DNA of 64,000 bases from Eisenbergiella porci (GTDB taxonomy: Bacteria; Bacillota; Clostridia; Lachnospirales; Lachnospiraceae): the NCBI RefSeq assembly GCF_009696275.1, contig NZ_VUMI01000009.1, positions 62,001 through 126,000 of the forward strand, written 5' to 3'. Both the position numbers and the translations under genes were made by a program. The notes under the pieces were generated by a model. That model was given only the letters and a program-made list of their open reading frames with translations. It made no database searches and was not told where the DNA came from. Shown in pieces: positions 26,852-34,628 of the stretch; position 1 is the first letter of the stretch; each line of letters opens with the position of its first letter.

Positions 26852-27583
26852 TTACTCCTGCACAATGTTGCCTTCCCATCTGTCAAACCACAGTACCGAC
26901 AAAATAAGAACAGCCAAAGTAATAATTATCAAAGAAATTATCCCGGAAAAAACAGGAATATTCGAAAAGCCAAAGAGTTTTTTCAAAAACCTGACGCCCC
27001 ATTCCCAGGGAATGAACGGCCAAATCTGATCGCCAATCGCGTTTTCAAAATAACCTGCTGATATTGTGCCTGCAATTCCTGTGAATGCCGAAATACCCGC
27101 CCCCAACCTGAAAGCAATGAATATGTGTAATAAATACAAAAATATATTGCCAAATAAAAAAATTATAAATATCAAAAGGTTAGAAGTATAATCCATTATA
27201 CTGATGCCCAGAAAAAACCTGACTCCCACATAGAAGCACAGCTCATATAGTATCATACTTAAAGCAGACAAGAACATAAGAAAGAACAATTTCCCTAAAT
27301 ATACACCTTTTCGTGTTTCCGTTAAGCCAAGGGAATTTTGAATATTGCTTATATTTCTGTCCAGGTTAATCAAAACCGGCACCGCAATACCTGCAAAAAC
27401 AGGGAAACATATCTGCAGTATAATAAAAAACAGCCTCACATCAGGAATAATATGATATCCCGCATACTTATAATAAACTAAAAATACCGCGGTAATCACG
27501 ACCGGCAGTACCAAATGCAGTAAAATAACCGGTGTCCGTCTGATTTTGGTAAAATCGGAAATAAACTCCCTTATAACAGTCAT
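26852..27583 (-). CDS. ABC permease, LanG/MutG type
   Basis: A 243-residue membrane protein with six hydrophobic segments. The N-terminus (SDFTKIRRTPVILLHLVLPV) matches the short cytoplasmic lead of MutG/LanG permeases, which pair with LanE and the LanF ATPase to expel lantibiotics or related peptides from the membrane. It overlaps the preceding permease by four bases (ATGA-type). No lantibiotic precursor gene is nearby, so the role is most likely immunity or resistance without production. Confidence 0.85.
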   Translation of the reverse strand: MTVIREFISDFTKIRRTPVILLHLVLPVVITAVFLVYYKYAGYHIIPDVRLFFIILQICFPVFAGIAVPVLINLDRNISNIQNSLGLTETRKGVYLGKLFFLMFLSALSMILYELCFYVGVRFFLGISIMDYTSNLLIFIIFLFGNIFLYLLHIFIAFRLGAGISAFTGIAGTISAGYFENAIGDQIWPFIPWEWGVRFLKKLFGFSNIPVFSGIISLIIITLAVLILSVLWFDRWEGNIVQE

Positions 27584-28341
27584 TTACGATATACCTGCCT
27601 TTCATACCAAAAGGAAAATGAGACGGAAAGAACTGCCGCGGCCAACAGGGAAACCAATACCAGCAACAGACTTCCTCCCGGGCTCAGTATCAAACGTGAG
27701 CCTGTTTCCGCCAGTAATCCACTGGGCAGCACGCCAAATAAGGTAACCATAAACCTGGCGGGCCAGCTATAAGGGAAGAACCAGAACAAAGGCGTAAGGG
27801 AAAAGAACAAACCTCCCAAAGCGCAGGCAAACAGATTTATTAATGTGGAACCGACAAAACCGATTTTCCGGTCCAAAAATAAACAGAAGGGAACCTGCCA
27901 TAAAAAGGAGAGCCACAGCAAACAATATCCTGCCACATAAAGCACGCTGCGCCCAAGTGCTGCCCGGATGCCTGAAAACATGCATTCAGAGATCACAGTG
28001 ATGAACGACAGCAACAGAGATATTATCAAAAGGGTAAGCGCAGTTAAAATAATTTTAGAAATAAATGTTTTCTTCAGGTCAACAGGCAGACTGTAAAGCG
28101 TCCTGTATCCATGCTTTTGCTCTTTTTTATTTGCCAGATGGCATAAAATAGTAACGGATAAGCAGGCAACCGGCATACACCAGTTACACACGACAGAACT
28201 GGAAAAACCGCCCATGCCAATGCCGATAAAAATAAAAATCACAGACATTAAGATTAAACCTGCCGGAACCAACAGGATGAGTTTCCTGAACAGGGAACGC
28301 CTGAATTTCAGGTTTTCTGCTTTCATATAGGTAATAATCAT
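27580..28341 (-). CDS. ABC permease, LanE/MutE/EpiE type
   Basis: A 253-residue membrane protein with about six helices. The start MIITYMKAENLKFRRSLFRK is characteristic of EpiE/MutE family permeases, and LFWFFPYSWPARFM near residue 190 is a typical late loop. It partners the LanG-like permease downstream and the ATPase upstream, sharing single-base or four-base overlaps with both, which points to a single translation-coupled operon. Confidence 0.87.
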   Translation of the reverse strand: MIITYMKAENLKFRRSLFRKLILLVPAGLILMSVIFIFIGIGMGGFSSSVVCNWCMPVACLSVTILCHLANKKEQKHGYRTLYSLPVDLKKTFISKIILTALTLLIISLLLSFITVISECMFSGIRAALGRSVLYVAGYCLLWLSFLWQVPFCLFLDRKIGFVGSTLINLFACALGGLFFSLTPLFWFFPYSWPARFMVTLFGVLPSGLLAETGSRLILSPGGSLLLVLVSLLAAAVLSVSFSFWYERQVYRK

Positions 28342-29042
28342 CAGGCCTCACGCTCCTTCCTCACAATATCCATAAAAAGTTGTTCCAGATTTTCACCCGT
28401 ATCAATTGCATCCTGATACAGAAGCGACCCATTGTATATGATTCCAATATCATCAGCAACCTGCGCGACCTCGCTTAAAATATGGCTCGATACGATGACA
28501 GACATCCCGGACGCCGCAAATTCCCGAAGCATACGCCTTAATTCTTCAATGCCGAAAGGGTCCAGCCCGTTTGTGGGTTCATCCAGGACCAATAATTTCG
28601 GATGATTCAGCAGTGCCAATGCGATCCCCAGTCTCTGTTTCATTCCCAGGGAAAAATCTGAGGCCTTTTTGTTTTTGGCATCCGTCAGGTCCAGTTTCTG
28701 TAAAACGTCATCACAATTGTTCACAGGAATCCCCATAAGCGTTGCCCTCACTTTTAAATTTTCAAAAGCTGTTAAATTCTCATACAGCGGTGGAGATTCG
28801 ATTAACGAACCGATATTTAGTAAATCCTTCCGGGTCCAGGGGTGATCGCTGAAAAGTATTTCACCGGAATCAGGTGTGATAATACCTGCGATCATCTTTA
28901 ACAGAGTGGATTTTCCAGCCCCGTTCGGCCCTAATAAACCGTAGACGGAATTTTTCCTGACAGACATGCTTAAATCTTTTACGGCACGGGTTTTTTTAAA
29001 GCTTTTGAAGACATGATTGGTTTTTAATATATATTCGGACAT
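28341..29042 (-). CDS. ABC ATPase, LanF type (peptide immunity)
   Basis: A 233-residue ATPase. Walker A GPNGAGKSTLL, Q-loop, signature FSLGMKQRLG, Walker B LLVLDEPTNGLDP and H-loop SSHIL are all intact. It powers the two permeases that follow. GGAGGAAAAAG stands before the ATG, making it the first gene of the operon. It resembles the truncated ATPase at 8892-9383, so the genome once held at least two such systems. Confidence 0.92.
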   Translation of the reverse strand: MSEYILKTNHVFKSFKKTRAVKDLSMSVRKNSVYGLLGPNGAGKSTLLKMIAGIITPDSGEILFSDHPWTRKDLLNIGSLIESPPLYENLTAFENLKVRATLMGIPVNNCDDVLQKLDLTDAKNKKASDFSLGMKQRLGIALALLNHPKLLVLDEPTNGLDPFGIEELRRMLREFAASGMSVIVSSHILSEVAQVADDIGIIYNGSLLYQDAIDTGENLEQLFMDIVRKEREA

Positions 29043-29396
29043 CTTTTTCCTCCATTTCTATTCAGCCGCCGGCAATAGACTGTATTCCCAAAGAAGCGGC
29101 GCTTTTGTTTCGGTGCTTTTATGGTAACAGTTAATTTTAAGGATTTTATAAAGAAGCAGATATTTTTTTGAAAAAATATCAGGAAGCAGTACGGATAGTG
29201 TAATCGCACAGGACCCTGCAACGGAGTGTATGGTATTGAAAAGTGCATGTAACCGTTCAGGCTCATCTACACTTTTATGAGGGAATTCCTTATGCGGAAA
29301 ATAATGGCGGGAGAACGTTGCATTTTGAAAAGAAATCAGGTAAATTAAAAGAAAAAACGGAGCATTGCCAGATGCGTTCCGCAGGCCGGAGAAGCG
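29043..29396. other. Intergenic region with an extragenic repeat motif
   Basis: No gene. It carries the leader of the immunity operon (minus) and one copy of the GTAACCGTTCAG motif at 29249-29260, a sequence that recurs in several other gaps of this window. Confidence 0.4.
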
Positions 29397-30200
29397 ATGG
29401 AAAATAAATGCGTAATTAAAAACAGTAAAACAGTCGATTTATTCTTATTTATGGGACAGTCAAATATGGCGGGCAGAGGGATTGTTTCTGAAAAATGGGC
29501 GCAGCCGGCGCCTCAGATTATGGAAGGGGCAGGATATGAATACCGGGCAATATCGGCCCCGGATAAGCTGTATCCGCTGACGGAACCGTTTGGAAGGCAG
29601 GAAAATGCGGAGGATGGGATTAATGACGGCAATATGAAAACAGGTTCTCTTGTTACAGCTTTTGTGAATGCCTGCTATCAGAAAACGGGAGTTCCCATTG
29701 TGGGTGTTTCTGCGTCCAAGGGCGGCTCATCCATTCTGCAGTGGCAGCCGGGCACACCTTATTTATCAGATACGCTGCGGCGTCTGGCAAAAGCCAGGAG
29801 ATTTCTGGAGAAGGAAGGGATTTTTATCCGGCATACATTTATGCTGTGGTGCCAGGGAGAGACAGATGGGGATCATCATATGACTGCCGGGGATTATCAA
29901 AGCTATTTTATGCAAATGTGGGAACGTATGAAAATGGAAGGCATGGAGAGATGCTTTCTCATACGGATTGGAAGATATAACGGTGCGGAGAAAATCAGCT
30001 ATGAGGATATCAGACAGGCGCAGGAAGCCCTTGCCCAAAAGGTCCCGGAGGTGGTAATGGTGTCCCGTAAATTTGCGGAAATGAAGGCGCGCGGGCTGAT
30101 GAAGGATGAGTTTCACTATTATCAGCAGGCATACAATGAAGTAGGCATACAGGCAGGTGAAAATACAGCGGAATATATCAGGATGGAATCAGGCTTGTGA
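29397..30200 (+). CDS. SGNH-type sialate O-acetylesterase-like hydrolase
   Basis: A 267-residue cytosolic esterase of the DUF303/CE6-like group. FLFMGQSNMAGRG holds the nucleophile Ser, VSASKGGSSI the second block with Gly, WCQGETDG the third, and DEFHY near residue 237 the Asp-x-x-His pair. These enzymes remove acetyl groups from sialic acid or xylan-derived sugars. A weak GGAGAAGCG lies before ATG 29397. It is a single gene. Confidence 0.87.
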   Translation: MENKCVIKNSKTVDLFLFMGQSNMAGRGIVSEKWAQPAPQIMEGAGYEYRAISAPDKLYPLTEPFGRQENAEDGINDGNMKTGSLVTAFVNACYQKTGVPIVGVSASKGGSSILQWQPGTPYLSDTLRRLAKARRFLEKEGIFIRHTFMLWCQGETDGDHHMTAGDYQSYFMQMWERMKMEGMERCFLIRIGRYNGAEKISYEDIRQAQEALAQKVPEVVMVSRKFAEMKARGLMKDEFHYYQQAYNEVGIQAGENTAEYIRMESGL

Positions 30201-30500
30201 ACGCAGGAGCCTGGTTCTGCCGTCTGCGGCTGGCTGGTTAAATTAAAAAAGCTGTGGAGGCATAAAGCTGTAAAAGGACAAAGCTATAAAAGAATAAAGC
30301 TGTAAAAGCCCAAAGTCTATAAAAGTCCAAAATCTATAAAAGTCTTAAGTCTATAAAAGTTGTAAAATGTCAAAACCAAAATGCTTGACACATGGATAGA
30401 AGAATGTCAGAATAGAGTTACTTTCAGGAAGCGATCGCTTCTGTAATTTCTTCTACATAACATTTCTGATTTCATCTTCTGTGGATTTATTTACTTTATC
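30201..30500. repeat. Tandem 16-17 bp repeats and weak promoter
   Basis: Bases 30262-30370 hold six degenerate copies of a unit like AAAGTCTATAAAAGTCC, each with the core TATAAAAG or TGTAAAAG. A TTGACA at 30385-30390 with CAGAAT 17 bases on may be a weak promoter. No gene is seen. Confidence 0.65.
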
Positions 30501-30529
30501 TTGCTATATTTCAAACTTTCTTTTATAAT
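30501..30529 (+). promoter_or_regulatory. Promoter of the Rpn gene
   Basis: TTGCTA (30501-30506), 17-base spacer, perfect TATAAT (30524-30529), about 95 bases before the start codon. Confidence 0.55.
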
Positions 30530-30624
30530 ATTCTTATAAAAATCCCTTTTGATATTTTATTATGATTTGGTTTGCGGAAGCGGTTTTTTCCTGAAAAATC
30601 TTAGGTTCAAGGAGAAAATCTGCC

Positions 30625-31578
30625 ATGCACACAAATGAAGCAGTACTGGCCCGCAAGCCCCAGAAGGCGTATAAGGACCGCATGTTCCGGATGTTATTTT
30701 CGGAACGGAAAGATTTACTGGAGCTGTATAACGCATTGTGTCAGAAGGATTATACGGATCCGGACGCATTGGAAATCACCACACTGGATGATGTAATCTA
30801 TATGGGGATGAAGAATGATGTTTCCTTTCTTCTGGATGGAAGAATGGGTTTATTTGAACATCAGAGCACCTTTAATCCCAATATGCCGCTGCGGGGATTA
30901 TTTTATTTTTCAGACCTGTATAAACGCTTCTTCCATGATCGTTTAATTTATTCCACCAGGCTTTTGAAGATTCCTACGCCGGTATATGTTGTCTTTTACA
31001 ATGGGGAACAGCAGCTGCCGGACGTTTCGGTTTTAAAGCTGTCGGATGCGTTTATGCAGGGAGCGGATATGGCCTGTCTGGAGGTACGTGTCCGTATACT
31101 GAATATTAATGAGGGGCATAATGCGGAATTAATGGGACGGTGCCGGAAGCTAGAGGAATATGCCATATTTATAGGATGCGTGAGAGAGTTCCTGAAGTCT
31201 ACGGAACCGGCGGAAGCAATCCGGAAGGCAATGGAACTGTGTATTGAGAAGGGGATATTGGCCGTTTTTTTGAGTCAGAGGAGGGCAGAGGTAATGAATG
31301 CGCTTTTAACGGAATATGACGAAGAAAAGGTGATGAAGAGCCTGAGTAAGGAATTTTATGAGGATGGCTACGAAGATGGACGGGAAGCTGGGCTGGCGGA
31401 AGGGTTAGCAGAAGGACTAGCGGAGGGGTTAGCAGAAGGAATACACGCTTTTGTAAGCTATAACCTGGAAGTTGGTAAGCCTGGGGAACAGATAGTCAGT
31501 GAAATGATAAAGATTTTTTCTCTGTCAAAGGCACAGGCGGAAAAAAATTTTGCGGAGTTCACGGAAAGTTTCTGTTGA
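30625..31578 (+). CDS. Rpn-family PD-(D/E)XK nuclease with internal start
   Basis: A 317-residue Rpn/PDDEXK transposase-like nuclease. The family start KAYKDRMFRMLF, KNDVSFLLDGRMGLFEHQST with the catalytic Asp, Glu and Gln, and YFSDLYKRF are plain. Rpn proteins cut DNA, promote recombination and act in phage defence. Residues 235-263 contain Leu-Ala-Glu-Gly repeats. Inside the gene, AGGAGG (31279-31284) stands nine bases before an in-frame ATG at 31294, so a separate C-terminal product may be made, as in described Rpn genes whose short product blocks the full one. The C-terminus ends NFAEFTESFC where its duplicate ends KYIQQ. Confidence 0.88.
   Translation: MHTNEAVLARKPQKAYKDRMFRMLFSERKDLLELYNALCQKDYTDPDALEITTLDDVIYMGMKNDVSFLLDGRMGLFEHQSTFNPNMPLRGLFYFSDLYKRFFHDRLIYSTRLLKIPTPVYVVFYNGEQQLPDVSVLKLSDAFMQGADMACLEVRVRILNINEGHNAELMGRCRKLEEYAIFIGCVREFLKSTEPAEAIRKAMELCIEKGILAVFLSQRRAEVMNALLTEYDEEKVMKSLSKEFYEDGYEDGREAGLAEGLAEGLAEGLAEGIHAFVSYNLEVGKPGEQIVSEMIKIFSLSKAQAEKNFAEFTESFC
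31294..31578 (+). CDS. Possible internally started C-terminal Rpn product
   Basis: In frame with the Rpn gene; starts MNALLTEYDEEK behind AGGAGG at nine bases. It would be a 94-residue protein with the Leu-Ala-Glu-Gly repeat and the C-terminal helical part but no nuclease domain. Known Rpn loci make such short inhibitors from internal starts. Expression here is inference. Confidence 0.4.
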   Translation: MNALLTEYDEEKVMKSLSKEFYEDGYEDGREAGLAEGLAEGLAEGLAEGIHAFVSYNLEVGKPGEQIVSEMIKIFSLSKAQAEKNFAEFTESFC

Positions 31579-31612
31579 AAAGTATGTGAGAAGTATATTG
31601 AGGAATATGCCA

Positions 31613-31880
31613 TTTTTTGAGTCAGAGGAGGGCAGAGGTAATGAATGCGCTTTTAACGGAATATGACGAAGAAAAGGTGATGAAGAGCCTGAGTAAGGAA
31701 TTTTATGAGGATGGCTACGAAGATGGACGGGAAGCTGGGCTGGCAGAAGGGCTGGCAGAAGGACTAGCAGAAGGAATACACGCTTTTGTAAGCTATAACC
31801 TGGAAGTTGGCAAGTCTGGGGAACAGATAGTCAGCGAAATGATAAAGATTTTTTCTCTGTCAAAGGCACAGGCGGAAAAA
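31613..31880 (+). repeat. Direct duplication of the Rpn 3' region
   Basis: Bases 31266-31545 are repeated at 31613-31880, with near-identity including the internal ribosome site. The copy lacks one 12-bp unit of the Leu-Ala-Glu-Gly repeat and one T of a T7 tract, which takes it out of frame with what lies before it. Confidence 0.95.
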
Positions 31881-31895
31881 TATATACAGCAATGA
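31641..31895 (+). CDS. Stand-alone Rpn C-terminal domain protein
   Basis: An 84-residue ORF beginning MNALLTEYDEEKVMK, almost identical to the C-terminal part of the upstream Rpn nuclease but without its catalytic domain. The same AGGAGG ribosome site lies nine bases before the ATG. It ends SKAQAEKYIQQ, which looks like the ancestral tail. Product of a tandem duplication; it could act as a free inhibitor of the nuclease, or be a harmless relic. The Leu-Ala-Glu-Gly repeat has three units plus a remnant, one fewer than upstream. Confidence 0.6.
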   Translation: MNALLTEYDEEKVMKSLSKEFYEDGYEDGREAGLAEGLAEGLAEGIHAFVSYNLEVGKSGEQIVSEMIKIFSLSKAQAEKYIQQ

Positions 31896-31969
31896 GTTAT
31901 GGAATAGATTAAAAAGCTAAAATGGCGTATCCCAGGTTTGCTGACAGGGAGGCCGTTTTTCACAAAAGG

Positions 31970-31996
31970 AATGCCGGGCATAATGTCCGGCATTTT
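31970..31996 (+). terminator. Terminator after Rpn locus
   Basis: AATGCCGGGCA pairs with TGTCCGGCATT across a TAA loop and is followed by TTTTG. Confidence 0.7.
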
Positions 31997-32009
31997 GACT
32001 ATACGGGAG

Positions 32010-32190
32010 AACTTTTTTATTTCCGCGGGCAATGCACCAGGCAGCCATGCTTGCATGGATATTTGGTGACTGCCGCGAGGGGTGCTATGTGCCAGTGGCA
32101 CATGTTTTGCACCGACCGAAGCGGAGCGTAGACCAAATATCCCGCTGCCTTGCAGTGCTGCAAGCTTGATATTCAATTGTTTACCGCGGG
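32010..32190. repeat. Extragenic palindromic element
   Basis: The arms GGCAGC...GGATATTTGGT (near 32041-32069) and ACCAAATATCC...GCTGCC (near 32132-32151) face each other, and an outer CCGCGGG-like pair lies at the edges. It holds no gene and looks like a small dispersed palindrome between convergent genes. Confidence 0.5.
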
Positions 32191-32666
32191 GGATTCGATT
32201 GCCCCTTTTCAATGAGGGAACGCAGCAGCTCAGGAGCGGCCTGTGAGTATAATTTCCCGTCCCATTTCATACTGGGTCCATTTGCACAGTTTTTCATACA
32301 GCCGGTGAGGCGGTAGGAAAAACCGCCTTTGGCACTGATTCCGCCGTTTTTTACCTGATAATTTTTTTCTATAAAAGCATGGAGACGGGCGCATTCCCGT
32401 TTTTGGCATCTGGGGCCGGCACAGAGCTCAAGGCTGTGCGGTGCAGTTTGAGTTCGAAGGCCGGGACAGCGTTTGAGAATTGCCGTCAGTATAGCCGGAC
32501 GGATGTCAAGCTGCGCGGTGATTTCCTCCAGCGCGCAGGCCGGGATGCTGCCGCCGTTTTCGGCCTGGACCTCGCGCAAAAGCTCAATGAGAGCCTGCTG
32601 ATCCTGGGATACGTTCTGACCTCGGTAATATTCGATTGCTTCTGTTAAGTTCCAATCTGCTTCCAT
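32181..32666 (-). CDS. Thioredoxin-like [2Fe-2S] protein (NuoE/HydC type)
   Basis: A 161-residue iron-sulfur protein. The N-terminal helical part (about 1-75) and a thioredoxin-fold domain carry four Cys in ELCAGPRCQKRE (spacing CxxxxC) and TGCMKNCANGPS (CxxxC), the [2Fe-2S] pattern of NADH dehydrogenase subunit E and of the small subunits of Fe-hydrogenases and formate dehydrogenases. It usually passes electrons from NADH within a complex, but no partner subunits are present here, so it is an orphan. The ATG at 32666 follows GGAAATTTTT, a weak site. Confidence 0.85.
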   Translation of the reverse strand: MEADWNLTEAIEYYRGQNVSQDQQALIELLREVQAENGGSIPACALEEITAQLDIRPAILTAILKRCPGLRTQTAPHSLELCAGPRCQKRECARLHAFIEKNYQVKNGGISAKGGFSYRLTGCMKNCANGPSMKWDGKLYSQAAPELLRSLIEKGQSNPPR

Positions 32667-32775
32667 AAAAATTTCCTGTCATCTGTATTTTATGTTATCT
32701 GTATTGCGTGTTGAATAGTGTTTCCTAAGCGAGGTCATTCTATTACACGCAGGCTGATTTAAAAAGGTGAAAGCA

Positions 32776-32880
32776 ATGGCTTTTTATCATATGGATAGGG
32801 CTGTCAGGCAGGTCGATGCCTGGTGTAACAACTGGTTATTGCACTACGTATCGTGTAAAGAAACTGAACAGCTATGTTAA
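32776..32880 (+). CDS. Possible 34-residue small protein
   Basis: ORF beginning MAFYHMDRAVRQVDAWCNNW, ending at TAA 32880. AAAGGTGA stands five bases before the ATG, and a hairpin (AAGCGTCTC/GAGACGCTT, 32881-32909) followed by TTCTC directly follows the stop. No homologue is recognised and no convincing promoter is seen. Confidence 0.25.
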   Translation: MAFYHMDRAVRQVDAWCNNWLLHYVSCKETEQLC

Positions 32881-32912
32881 GTGAAGCGTCTCACGTAAGA
32901 ACGGAGACGCTT
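32881..32912 (+). terminator. Hairpin at the end of the LacI gene
   Basis: AAGCGTCTC pairs with GAGACGCTT over an 11-base loop, then TTCTCTTTT. It lies over the last codons of the minus-strand LacI gene and would end + strand transcripts. Confidence 0.55.
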
Positions 32913-33907
32913 TCTCTTTTGATTAACTGGGTGGACATGGAGATTTTCAGGTATTCCTTTTTGTTATCGGCAATCCGGTCCATCAGGCGCGCAATGGCGG
33001 CGGCGCCCAGCTCCTGCTTGCGGACCCGCATGGTGGAGAGGGACGGGACCATCATATCGCAGAGCGGCATATCGTCAAAACCGATAATGGAAATATCCTC
33101 CGGCAGCCGGAAGCCGCGTTCCCGGAAGGCCTTCATGGCGGCGGCGGCAATGATGTCGTTATCCGCAAAATAAGCATCCGCCAGCTCCGGATCCGCATCC
33201 AGAACCGTCAGCATATCCTGATAGCCTTCCTCAGCCGTAGGGGAAATGGCGTGGACGTAAGGATGAGAGGTGCTGATACCGTTTGTACGCAGCGCTTTAT
33301 AATAGCCGTCGGCGCGTTCCGCAAAGTTGCTGATTTCCAGATTGGAACGCAGGTAGCCGATTTTTTTATGACCGCATTTAATCAGGTAGCTGGTGGCATT
33401 GAAAGCTCCCTGAATATTATTGATCAGTACGCAGTCGTATTTCAGCTCATCATAATAACAGTCAAGTACCACAATCGGTACGGGAAAATCCCTGAATTTT
33501 TTGAAATCCTCCCTTTGCATTTCCGTAGCCAGAAGCAGAATGCCGATGCAGTCCACCTCCTTCAGTGATGCGAGCTGGGCGGAAATATCCATATTTTCAT
33601 AAAAATAGGAAATATGCAGCACGCAGTTCTGACGGCGGCATTCCTGGGTAATGCCTTCCGTCAGCTGGGAAAAGAAGGGCGTATCGGCCGCTATTTTTCC
33701 ATGTTTTTTATAATTGATTAGCTGAATGACTCTGGAAGAGGCGGAAGCGGGCAGGGCGCTTTTGGGGGTGTAGCCGTATTTGGCCGCCGTGGTTAAGACA
33801 AGGTCCCTGGTTGCTTCGCTGATTCCCGGTTTGTTGTTGAATACCATGGAAACGGTTGCGGGAGATACGTTGATGAGTTGAGCTAATTCCTTTGCTGAAA
33901 TTTCCAT
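32891..33907 (-). CDS. LacI-family transcriptional repressor
   Basis: A 338-residue repressor. The N-terminal headpiece ISAKELAQLINVSPATVSMV with FNNKPGISEATR is the LacI helix-turn-helix and hinge; the rest is a periplasmic-binding-protein-like sugar sensor. It is divergent from the isomerase/transketolase/kinase operon, with a large palindrome and an AT-rich promoter region between, so it is the likely local regulator of that operon. Confidence 0.92.
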   Translation of the reverse strand: MEISAKELAQLINVSPATVSMVFNNKPGISEATRDLVLTTAAKYGYTPKSALPASASSRVIQLINYKKHGKIAADTPFFSQLTEGITQECRRQNCVLHISYFYENMDISAQLASLKEVDCIGILLLATEMQREDFKKFRDFPVPIVVLDCYYDELKYDCVLINNIQGAFNATSYLIKCGHKKIGYLRSNLEISNFAERADGYYKALRTNGISTSHPYVHAISPTAEEGYQDMLTVLDADPELADAYFADNDIIAAAAMKAFRERGFRLPEDISIIGFDDMPLCDMMVPSLSTMRVRKQELGAAAIARLMDRIADNKKEYLKISMSTQLIKRESVSVLT

Positions 33908-33975
33908 TGGGGTCTCCTGGCTGTTAAATTTATTATTTAATTTTAATACGCCTTTTAACAGAAGTCAAGGGCGGC

Positions 33976-34398
33976 GCTTCCAGCATCGGCTGTGAGGGGG
34001 ACGGGGGCTGCGGGGGTCCGGGCTGTGGGGAGGGGAGGGGCTGGGGGAGGTGGTTTCTGTGTCGTTCCGGCCGGGGCTGCTGTGGGGTGTTTTGTGTTCC
34101 AGTTTCAAAAACGGCGGTGTTTCTAACTGTTCCGTCAGGTCAGGCTTCTGCCAACGCGGCCAAAACTCCTCACGCAGCGACTTGGGAGTCGGCTGCGTTC
34201 GTCAGACAGGCCGCTAAGGGCGGCAGAATCCTGGCCTGGCGGAGCAGTAAGAAACATCGCCGTTTTTTCATATGGAACACAAAATCACCCCACAGCAGCC
34301 CCGGCCGAAACGACATAGAAACCACCTCCCCCAGCCCCTCCCCTCCCCACAGCCCGGACCCCCGCAGCCCCGTCCCCCTCACAGCCGATGCTGGAAGC
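33976..34398. repeat. Large inverted repeat, 177-bp arms
   Basis: Bases 33976-34152 and 34222-34398 are reverse complements with few differences, around a 69-bp centre. The outer 130 bases are nearly perfect and very GC-rich; the inner part differs mostly by transitions that would still pair as G-U in RNA. Several overlapping open frames exist on both strands but have no start signals. It looks like a MITE-like or extragenic palindromic element. Confidence 0.9.
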
Positions 34399-34472
34399 TG
34401 GGGGTATTAGTAGCGGGAGGTAGGGGCGTTTGGAAAAAAATAAAATTTAGTAAATTAAGATAGTGAAATGGC

Positions 34473-34501
34473 TTGACAATTTAATTAATATTCAATAATA
34501 T
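34473..34501 (+). promoter_or_regulatory. Promoter of the sugar isomerase operon
   Basis: TTGACA (34473-34478), 17-base spacer, TAATAT (34496-34501). The near-palindrome AATTAATTTCGAATTTAATT just downstream (about 34519-34538) is a candidate operator for the LacI regulator. Confidence 0.65.
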
Positions 34502-34628
34502 TAAGCTAAAGTTAAACAAATTAATTTCGAATTTAATTAAGTTTAACTGTAGAGTTATTGGTTGGTTTGGGGTGAATTTGGAGGCTTTGGATGGCGTCTT
34601 ATGCGCGGGTGCGCGGAAGGGAGAGAGT

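Noticed and set aside
30256-30375. Possible CRISPR-like array
   Set aside because: The units are adjacent with no unique spacers and they drift; this is a simple tandem repeat.
32010-32190. Insertion sequence ends
   Set aside because: Inverted arms are present but there is no transposase and no target duplication could be identified; kept only as a small palindrome.
34087-34410. Overlapping open frames on both strands within the large inverted repeat
   Set aside because: They exist because the arms mirror each other; composition is extreme (Pro/Ser runs) and no start signal is seen.
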